From positions 1-64,000 of the forward strand of contig JAIXMF010000036.1 in the NCBI GenBank assembly GCA_025201365.1: a stretch of DNA of 64,000 bases, written 5' to 3'. How positions within the stretch are numbered: position 1 is the first letter of the stretch; each line of letters starts with the position of its first letter. The position numbers and the translations under genes were made by a program. Below the pieces are notes generated by a model. That model saw only the letters and a list, made by a program, of their open reading frames with translations. It was not told the origin of the DNA and did no database searches. This document shows positions 55,593 to 64,000 of the stretch, piece by piece. Source of the stretch: Syncephalis plumigaleata. Taxonomy: Eukaryota > Zoopagomycota > Zoopagomycetes > Zoopagales > Piptocephalidaceae.

Positions 55593-56133
55593 ATGAATGC
55601 ATGGCGGTAATACTACTCCTGTCATATCAATTTATTATCTCTATCTATCTATCATGATTATCGATTGTATTATTATACTCATTTCTCGTTCAATCCACAT
55701 TAGCCTGAATTAAATCCTATGTATTTATCTATTGTGTAGTACAAACACATGCTTGTTACATCCATTGTTATGTTGCAGAGGAAGCATACATGAAACTAGC
55801 TTACAGATAGGAAGCGTGTATTCGTTTCATTTCATTCACTCCGTATTCATACAAAATAGAATGACATGTATAGTCAATTTGCATGTGATTTCTAGATCTA
55901 TTCATTACTATTATTAGCATTCTACTCGTTCATACAATCTATTATTAATCCATGGTTCTATTGCATAAATATCAATCATCTATTGAATAAATATGTGTGA
56001 TATTCTGATCATTGAAAAAGCAGCACTTTCATACTTTCAGATGGGCTTGAATTGTTAAAATCGTAGTTTTATTCCAATCATGAAAGCATCGATCATTAAT
56101 AAAACTCATATAATCTTGCTATCGAATAGATTG
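55593..56133. other. Intergenic between convergent genes
   Basis: AT-rich 3' flanks of paralogue 2 and of the pseudokinase-like gene, with several AATAAA-type signals (for example about 55984 plus-strand, 56096 context). No gene is seen. Confidence 0.5.
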
Positions 56134-57337
56134 CTATCTCGTTTTATGGAAAAGCTGAGTAAATCTATTTCCAGATGGCTTTGTTGGTACTGGTAGTGAG
56201 GTACTCTTCAATGCGGCCACAAGAGCAGTGCAATCCTGCACTTGTGTCAATATGGTAGATACTCGAAGCAGCGAAATATAGGCAGCTGTAGCTTCCTCCA
56301 ATTTCTTTCCGGTTGAATCCTGAGCAATCACAGATCTGTCTAGTACTTGTATATGCTTTGCTGTTTTTGCATAATCCCTAGGAGTAATATTATGTGGATT
56401 TGCCAAAACACCTCGCTCAGTATTCTCAGCAATATAGCCGCCAAGTGCCCTATGGTAACCAGTACATGCATAAGGACTTGGTGATCCAGGACTACTTGCT
56501 ATTGGCTTGGTATTGATATCCAACTGTTGTTGAGGTGGAAGTGGCTGTGACCTTTCCTTTGTATCAAAGCCAAACATTGTTGCCTTCAATGGACCATTAG
56601 GTTGTTGCTCGATCAGAACACCTACATTCATATGTTAGATAGATGTGACGTAACTTGATAACACTTACTATCTAAGTTGAAATATATATCTTTAATACCG
56701 GTATTATAAAGGTAAATGGAACCTGTGAAATAGTTAGTACATGCACTGAATAGCATAGATAAGCAACTTACCTTTAAGTAGTTGTGGCATGATTTGACTG
56801 AGAGTAATAAGCTTATCTGCATAGTTTTGTTTGTCTATGAGTTCCCATAATACGTGACCATTAGCATAACGGTAAACAAGACAGTTTCCTGCAGGTTGAG
56901 ATGGTTCTGCTGGAACTAGTATAAATTTCACTGGATCCTTCACATAATTGCGATATTCCTCGTTGGCTCCTTTAAGCGTAGTGCGTGCGCTCACAAGTGC
57001 CTTTTATACAAAGGTAAGTAAAAGAAGTATAAATGATGTCCATTATACTTACCTCAAATCCTGCTTTCTCATGATTATCAGTCGTGCACTTCATAAACCC
57101 ACGCTCTCTACCATGCATAATTTTAGCAAAACTGACAGCATTGGATTCTACAGCAGTCCATTCCAGATTTGACATGCCTTCCTTGGCAGCTACTCGCTCT
57201 ATGAAATTACGAGCATAGTACTCTTTAGCTTGGTTTCCAGTGACAGCAGTACCAGCTGCTTGTGTTTGGGTGGCACATGATATCAGTACCAATACTGTGG
57301 TTATCGCCAATGTCGTTTGATGAAGTAGTGAGCGCAT
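56134..57337 (-). CDS. Predicted secreted protein with degenerate kinase fold (pseudokinase-like)
   Basis: Four exons splice in phase to 351 residues from the ATG at 57337. Residues 1-27 form a signal peptide (LAITTVLVLISCATQTQA). Residues 110-215 follow the path of a protein-kinase domain: CLVYRYANGHVLWELI resembles the hinge, IMPQLLKGSIYLYNTGI resembles helix E, then DIYFNLDSVLI sits where HRDLKPENVLI should be, and LKATMFGFD sits where VKITDFGLA should be. All catalytic residues are replaced (HRD to DIY, K to N, N to S, DFG to MFG), so no kinase activity is expected. A Pro-rich insert and a helical C-terminus follow. A secreted binding or effector-type role is inference from the signal peptide alone. 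The alternative is an unrelated secreted protein. Confidence 0.6.
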
Positions 57338-57475
57338 GCTATTCGTGATATCTAGTAAAATCCAAAGATAAGATAGACGAGCGTATATTTGTGTGGATAG
57401 TGAGAGAAATAAAGAAAAAGAAATTAGCAATATTGCCGTCTCTATTTATGTCGTAAACAGCTCAGATGTGCCATT

Positions 57476-57729
57476 CTAATGAATAGAACAATGCTTCGAC
57501 TGTAAACTGAGTATTGCGGAGCAAAACAATCTCAACTCCACATGCAAATTGCCATTAATAGTATAGCAATCATCAGTTGTGTTATGTTTTTCTTCTATCT
57601 TGGTAATGCGAAATGTGTCCCATTCTGTTCCATCATACTTTGGATAAAGAGATGCTTCAGTTGTAGCTCGTGTACTAAGGGAAGGAGAAAACATAGCACG
57701 ACATCAGCTGCTATTAATAGCATGCTCAT
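57476..57729 (-). pseudogene. Possible small secreted protein gene, frame broken
   Basis: From the ATG at 57729 a signal-peptide-like frame reads MSMLLIAADVVLCFLLPLVH. In another frame, directly continuing, ATTEASLYPKYDGTEWDTFR and ITKIEEKHNTTDDCYTING run to a stop at 57476. One base change would join them, or an intron I cannot place. It lies upstream of the pseudokinase-like gene on the same strand. No family is recognised. Confidence 0.3.
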
Positions 57730-59873
57730 TACTGATACTCCATGCCAATCTATATTCATATACAATCACTTCAATAATATTATAGTATGGATGGTAACTA
57801 CTATCGAATGTACAAGGTATTCGACGACAATGATAGTTAGGACATACGTACGAACGATGGCTGTAAATGTTGATACACTAATGACCTACTGAATACATAT
57901 AGTTATCGATCCATGTCACGACTACAACCGTATGATTTGGTATTTGGTTCGTGATCCTCATCAGCCACACTAGTATGCATCGGTGAATGGTCAACTGATA
58001 GTCTAGCCGCTTTGATACTCGTCAGTTACACGTACAATCTAGCTGCGATGGTTTGGATGCATCGAGTTAGCCATTGTTTATCGCATGATCCATGCAGTAT
58101 TCCTTTCTGCATGGATATTGTCTGATGAATCTGAACAAGAATACCGATATAGTCATATACTAACCAACTTGTCCATTCCATCTAGGTGCTACATCATCCT
58201 GTGTCTATCGGATGATATTGTCAGTTAACAGAAATAGGCCAGTATGTCTGGTTACTGCTTACATATCTGATGTGATATTAATGTGATAAATTGACAGTTT
58301 GTTCACACATACACGAATACAAGATGTCAATGCGAGTATACATCTATTAGCCGTGATCTATTTGTCAGATGATGGACTATCGTTAAATGCCAATGTCGTT
58401 ATATTGTCGTCATTTAAGTTAAAAACAGCATCCATTGACCGGTATATCATGTGGAAGTAGGCCGACTCGTCTATAGCAACATTACTTTGTTCTATGTAAT
58501 AGCTTGCTACTATTTCATCTATAAATAAAGCACTATCAAAGCAGCTTGAGTTGACAGCTTCATACTTGCTCTTTTACTCTGCTCTACGCTCTATTGCTAC
58601 GATCACTTGTATTCATCGATTTCACTGTGTTTATTTCTGCCCATTCATTCCACTAGGCCAACATCAACATAAAGTTCTCTGCCGTTATCGCCGTTGCTAG
58701 TCTGATTAAGGTCGAAGCTAAGCCTGTGCTAGATCATCGTTTTCCTACTGCAATAGATATCAAACTTAAGGCTGGTTGACGGGTAGAGGGAAAGAGATGA
58801 GAATGGCAGCTGGTATATCATTGAGGATTTTCCTGAACAAGTATAACTCATCCGGGACAACATGGACTTGGTGAAGCTGGAAACATCAATAAACGCATTC
58901 AACGCAGCGATATTCGAATTGATCAATTAACCAAGTAGATACAAGTATCCAAGCTAAGCATAACTATATCCTCATCGTACATGCTGTATATTATTGTGCT
59001 ATTACGCGATAATGCGTTAACAACTGCAACAATGACATTAACCTTGACTACTAGCGTTTATCGGATAGCGTCTACCGGTCTAGCAAACCATCCTTACTAT
59101 GTTTTTCCTTATTATTCTCTCCTTGAATACCAAAAATTCCAATCAACCACGCATACTTTCTTTACTTTCATAGCAAGTGCCATTCTATTGCTTGGATATC
59201 AAGGATAGCTGCAATTTCTGTATTTGTCAATCCTTTACTTGTTTATATGAACATTGAAGAGTAATAGAGTATTTCTAAATCAATGAGATAATATAATAGT
59301 TTACATTTTACTATTACCATTCTATCCCATCCTATTTGACTATAGATGTAGCATTTACTATTACTACTAGAAGGAACAGACCATTGACGGCCATAATTTG
59401 TTTACCGGTTGGCATCGTTCATCTATCCATGATTGGTTAGAGATTGCGATAAAAACTCCTATTCTTACCCATTGCATATTAAAAGTGTCCTTTTTTTCAT
59501 TTCGCACTCATATCGATTGTTTCTTTCCTTCTTTGGCCTCACCGCACTCTTTCATTTCAACTAATTTGCCATAGTCTTTTTATTAGGACTGCCATACGTT
59601 TGAGCATTCTTTCATTACTACGTACATCTCAGCGTGATCTCTCTCCTTTTCTCTTTCAAATAGTTTAGTGTAGTGTTATTGTATTTGGTGTAGCAGTGTT
59701 GCACTCGTTGTTTTCTCCTTTCCCTACTGCGCATTTGCATCCCGTTTGTACCAGTAACATTTACAAAAACAAAACAAAAGAACAGCAACAGCGCTAGTAG
59801 TAGTAGCAGCAGCAGCAGCAGCAATAGCAGCAATAGCAGCGGCGATAGCAAGACAAACAATAGCAGCAACAGT
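57730..59873. other. Gene-poor stretch with decayed coding fragments, upstream of the MATE gene
   Basis: About 2.1 kb with only the weak remnant at 58661-58930. The last 250 bp form the pyrimidine-rich promoter and leader of the MATE gene, then an AGC/CAG triplet run at about 59790-59870 just before the start codon. Confidence 0.45.
58661..58930 (+). pseudogene. Decayed secreted-protein gene fragment
   Basis: A signal-peptide-like frame (IKFSAVIAVASLIKVEAKPV, then LDHRFPTAIDIKLKAG) begins with ATA where a start codon would be expected and soon meets a stop. In shifted frames ENGSWYIIEDFPEQV and LIRDNMDLVKLETSINAFNA follow, ending FELIN and a stop. The compact arrangement suggests a small secreted protein gene that has lost its start and its frame. 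Confidence 0.3.
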
Positions 59874-61879
59874 ATGGCATCACCGAATGTCCCTCCAGGT
59901 AGTCAGCTACCAGCACTTGGTGGCTCTATTCCAAATCGACCCTACTCGTTAATACGCGACGAACTATCACCGCGTCGTCGTTCTTCTGCCGCCGAACTGC
60001 ACGATGAACCGGGCGATTGCTACGAGCCATCCTCTCCTCGTCATCGTCCATCTAGTGGTGTACCAACTTACGGCACTCTCTATAAAGATGAGTCATCGGA
60101 TCGATTGATTGTAGGGCAGGATATTACTGAAAGTAGTCCATCAGGCTGGCCATCTCATCACTGGGTAAGTTGTGACTTTTGATTAATGTTGTGCAATAGT
60201 GGTGCGATATTAATAGATGATCAATTGATTAATCAACATCAACATCTATATTTATATATGTGTGTATGCATATATGGTAATAATAGGCTGGTGAAGATGA
60301 ACGACTGATCCCACATGTACACACGGCAAATGATCTAACATCCGAGGAGATTGCTCGACCACGTCGGCTAATCAAGGAAGTGGGCTCACTGGCCAGACTG
60401 GCCTCACCCGTGGTGTTAGCCTATCTACTACAGAAATCCATCGATATTACAAGTGTATTCTCATTGGGACATTTAGGTGCAGAGCAACTTGCGGCATCTG
60501 CTCTAGGTACCATGTACAATTCGGTTACTGGCTGGTCAGTAGCACTAGGAATGGCTACAGCACTAGATACACTGGGTAGTCAGGCGTACACGGCCAGCAG
60601 GGATCCATACGCGTTGGGTGTATACCTGCAACGAGCAATGCTGATTCTATTAGTGATGTCCGTGCCCATCGGGTTCATTTGGTGGTTCGCCGAAGGGATT
60701 CTATTGGCACTAGGACAGAGTCCCGAGTTATCCGCTCTTAGCAGCTTATTTATCCGATGGAGTCTACCATCGCTTGTGCCATACCTGATGTTCGAATGTA
60801 TGAAACGCTACTTGCAAGCACAAGGTAAGTTTATTCTAGTTTATCTTCATAACCATTAGTCTAGCTCATTAATCGATGATATGTATGTAATCGGCAATCA
60901 TAGGAATCATGAATGCTGGCACCTATATTTTATTGATTACAAGTCCCATCAATGTGTTGACAAACTACTTGCTTGTATGGTGGCCTCCCATCTCATTGGG
61001 ATTCATTGGATCGCCCATTGCCACATCGTGTACGCATTGGTTAAACCTTTTCCTTGCCATACTCTACGTGCGCTACGTCAAGGGCGGTGAATGCTGGGGC
61101 GGATTCTCGCGCGAGGCCTTCCGTCATTGGGGCCAGTTCCTACGTCTTGGTTTATCGGGGATGGCGTTGATCTGCAGCGAATGGTGGGCATTCGAGGTGG
61201 TCGCACTTGCCGCCGGCTACTTGGGCACCATTCCATTAGCGGCCCAAAGCGTTGTCTTGACCACTGCTACCATCACCTATATGATTCCAGCGGGTAAGGA
61301 CTAGGCATGCTTTATTTGTTTATTTATTTTATACTAACAATGGGTATAGGCATTAGTATTACAGCCTGCAATCGCATAGGAAATGAGCTCGGTCTCAAGA
61401 ATGCCAATCGAGCCAAGCTTGCCACGAATAGTGCATTGCTATTGGCGCTGGCAGTTTCCACGTTCAACACCGCGCTACTTATTTTATTCAAAGATGAATG
61501 GGGATACTTATTCAATAGCGATCCTGAGGTGGTGGAGTTGGTAGGCAAGATCCTACCCATCGCCGCACTATTCCAAATAGGCGATGTGTTCGGTGGTATT
61601 GGTGGCGGTGTTCTGCGTGGTACGGGACAGCAGCACCTTGGCGCCTACTTGACCCTATTCAGCTATTACGTTATTGCCTTACCTATGGGCGTCTACTTCA
61701 CGTTCCAATTGGACATGGGCCTTGCCGGTCTATGGTGGGGCCTGTGCACGGCATTGTTCCTCGTGGCAGCCGGTGAGGTATGGGCTATACTAACTGTCGA
61801 CTGGAACGAGCAGGTGATACGATGTCAGGAGCGTATCGAGCACGACAACATCTACGAGGAGGAGACGTGTGTCGTATGA
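59874..61879 (+). CDS. MATE-family multidrug/toxin extrusion transporter
   Basis: Four exons. A disordered Ser/Pro-rich N-terminal tail of about 130 residues precedes two homologous six-helix halves. The first half contains LARLASPVVLAYLLQKSIDI, LGHLGAEQLAASALGTMY and ALDTLGSQAYTASRD; the second has LAAQSVVLTTATITYMIPA, GIGISITACNRIGNELG and DVFGGIGGGVLRGTGQQHLG. These are the MATE signatures (the GxLGAxxLAA and CxQAYGA-like LDTLGSQAYTA). It exports organic cations or drugs by H+ or Na+ antiport, probably at the plasma or vacuolar membrane. The acidic C-terminus ends EEETCVV. Fungal Erc1-type transporters are the closest family I can name. The frame is intact. Confidence 0.9.
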
Positions 61880-62139
61880 AATCTATCCATTTACGATTAT
61901 CTATAAGTGTTGTTAGTCACATCCTAATAAATACATTTATATTACTTTATTGCTATTGTACTATACGAAATATTGGCTAATAATAAGAATAAGAATGATT
62001 TAATGACGCTGTTTAGTTCTTGTAATTAGTATTGTGTAAACATTTAATCCAATGAAAAGCATTATATTATGAATATGAATATGAGGATAAAGACAAAGAA
62101 ACAGTTGAGAACAAGGAAAGATGCTACAATTCATTAGCA

Positions 62140-63137
62140 TTATGATGGACTATAATCAGTCTTAATGTCGGCGAGATTGGCATGCTTAATAGGACATTCC
62201 GCCCATCGAATATACGATACTGACTCGGATTTCACGTCTCCCAGTTCTTTGGTAGCCTCTTCCGTAGTAACTGTTTTCGGAATAAGCACTGGTAATTAAA
62301 GGGTAGGTTAGATTGACGTCAATGATGCGAATGTGTACATCCACCCGTTTACTTCTTACCAGGCTCATTAAAACTCCAGTTGGCCGGTGTGTGCACATTG
62401 TGCTTCTCCTCAAGTTGAAGTGCTGCCACTAGACGTAGTACCTCATCGAAATTACGTCCACACGTTGCCGGATAACTAATAGTGGCGCGTATACGTTTTT
62501 TCGGATCAATGATGTACACGGAACGCAGCGTAAAAGTAGCCTCGAACGGGGTTGCTCGTCGACCATTCTCGCGTGCCACATCCAGCATATCGTAGAGCTT
62601 GGCCACCTCGCACGAGACATCGGCCACCTATACGTCACAGGGATTATCGTTGATTATTGCCGAATGATATGATTTGTAGTGTGGCTATCACTTACCACCG
62701 GACTATCAAATGATCCTATTTGCATAATCTCATCGATATCCTTTATCCATTCTTGATGTCTATCCACGCTATCTACACTTAGACCTAATAGTTTACAACC
62801 GAGTGCTTCCATTTCAGGCTTGAGCAATGCTACCGCCACAAGTTCCGTGGTACATACAGGTGCTGTTTACGCATTGATAATATTTGTATTCATCAACTGA
62901 TTAATTAGCAAGTCTGCGTATTTATTGGTAAACAATCCTTACTGAAATCCATGGGATGGGCGTAGAATATACACCAAGAGTCTGCAATGTACTCGTAAAG
63001 GTTGATACGACCTATGGTTGAATCGGCCGTGAAATCTATACAGTTCATTGATAACATGTCAATGCATGATCACTAGTGTGATTGTTGTGATATCGTCACT
63101 ACTTCATACCAGGAGCTATAGTTCCAATGCAAAGCAT
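62140..63137 (-). CDS. 1-Cys peroxiredoxin (PRDX6-type)
   Basis: Five exons. The start at 63137 (MLCIGTIAPDFTADSTIGRI) is followed by DSWCIFYAHPMDFTPVCTTE with the peroxidatic Cys in PVCTTE. Further motifs are GLSVDSVDRHQEWIKDI, VADVSCEVAKLYDMLD, TLRSVYIIDPKKRIRATISY and PATCGRNFDEVLRLVAALQL. The GRNFDE and YDMLD motifs and the lack of a resolving Cys in a VCP motif place it in the 1-Cys (Prx6) group. It reduces peroxides using an external thiol. The C-terminus ends in ADIKTDYSPS. The next flank is non-coding. Confidence 0.9.
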
Positions 63138-64000
63138 ATTGAATAATAGTAATAGCAACAAGATAGAAATGCTTAATCCAACCGTAATATCCCTCGAATA
63201 ACAACAATGCTGATAATGATACTGATACGTGAAAAAAATAGATAAACGATGAATATAGGAGGAGAAAACAACTAACTAACCAAGCAACTAACTGACTAAC
63301 TGACTGACTGACCAGTGACGAACGGCCAACATTCAAAGATCCACGTTAAATAGGAAGGCCAATGAGTAGCAAAAGGAAATTAGTTTAGTGGACATCGTGC
63401 AACACTATCCTCTCGCTTTACATGGATGACTGGCAAAAAAAAGCGATACATACCTACGTAGCATATCTAGTAGTTTACATGGATGCCGATAATGATGAAG
63501 AACCAAGATGAGATAGGCACTCGTCTACATTAGTATACTCGGTATGTTCTATAGCATGGTGCATACGCGCGTAGGAATAAATGGATATACTATGGATATG
63601 ATCATAGCCTCCCAATTTGGATGTGCATATATAGACATGATCAATGAATGGCAGGTAGGGAAAGCAATGACATGGATACCTGCTAGAAATGGAAGCGTCT
63701 AGACTCGCGCCACCTTCCAGAAAAGCGAGGATTGCTTGGAATGCAACCAGCCTCGTGTATGCTTGTCAAAGGAGCAGCGACAGCAACTTAGTTTTCCATC
63801 ATCCAATGTAGCAATGGCGACACAAGTAAATGGGAACTGTTCCATAGAATAAAGTAAATGTGCATGTACGTGTATATCAATGTGCGGTGCATAGAGCATG
63901 GTGTATATGTTCCATTGTCGATGCGGTAGAACCAGTGATAGCACGGTGACAATTACCGTTAAATGATGCGGAATAAGATTGATGCGGCAACTCTTGACCA
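63138..64000. other. Window edge, no supported gene
   Basis: Upstream flank of the peroxiredoxin gene, with an ACTG/ACTA run at about 63270-63312. A minus-strand frame at 63699-63944 contains a Cys-containing stretch (DDGKLSCCRCSFDKHTRGW). It could be an exon of a gene beyond the window, but I could not confirm splice sites. Confidence 0.4.

Noticed and set aside
59618-59869. Leu-rich minus-strand frame before the MATE gene
   Set aside because: It is antisense to the CAG/AGC triplet run in the MATE leader; the poly-Leu is a by-product of the repeat.
63699-63944. 81-residue minus-strand frame near the window edge
   Set aside because: It contains a Cys-rich segment but its upstream frame closes and no splice site could be confirmed. 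It may belong to a gene beyond the window.

Overview
The window is nuclear DNA of a eukaryote with many short (about 45-95 nt) GT-AG introns, mostly with a GTAAGT-type donor, and small intergenic spaces. The gene set, the pyrimidine-rich leaders before several start codons, and the mix of a tRNA-linked Ty3/Gypsy element with an L1/Tx1-like LINE suggest an early-diverging fungus. That assignment is inference; no rRNA or mitochondrial marker is present to settle it.

Layout. 0-7.7 kb: a small terminal-inverted-repeat element, one large gene for a PX-domain scaffold with two PB1-like folds (minus strand), and a remnant of a PUF60-like RNA-binding protein gene. 7.9-21.8 kb: a very large near-perfect inverted repeat, about 6.6 kb per arm around a 646-bp unique spacer. 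Each arm carries a CHK2/RAD53-like FHA-kinase gene, an uncharacterised stretch, a 116-bp hairpin-forming segment and the 3' half of a mitochondrial isoleucyl-tRNA synthetase gene. 22-39 kb: a dense housekeeping block holding mannosyl-oligosaccharide glucosidase, a small basic protein, a MYST histone acetyltransferase, a small secreted protein, mitochondrial ribosomal protein L22, splicing factor SF3A2, a VHS-GAT (TOM1-like) trafficking protein and SRP72. 39-52.7 kb: a retrotransposon pile-up just upstream of tRNA-Thr(AGT). A young, whole-looking Ty3/Gypsy element sits 10 bp from the tRNA gene. Its 5' LTR was hit in turn by two SINE-like elements and a full-length 6.4-kb LINE whose 5' end is about 20 copies of a 43-bp repeat. 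53-64 kb: two BRI3-like cysteine-motif membrane proteins in tandem, a secreted kinase-fold protein lacking every catalytic residue, decayed secreted-protein genes, a MATE transporter and a 1-Cys peroxiredoxin.

Functionally the block is mostly secretory pathway (SRP72, glucosidase I, TOM1-like), gene expression (MYST HAT, SF3A2, mL22, mt-IleRS remnant) and stress or export (peroxiredoxin, MATE). These look like independently regulated neighbours, often divergently paired, not an operon-like unit. The observations most worth a second look are the giant palindrome, the nested insertions in one LTR, the tandem-repeat 5' end of the LINE and the secreted pseudokinase-like protein. Several apparent one-base frameshifts occur in otherwise conserved exons, so base-level accuracy of the assembly is a caveat throughout.
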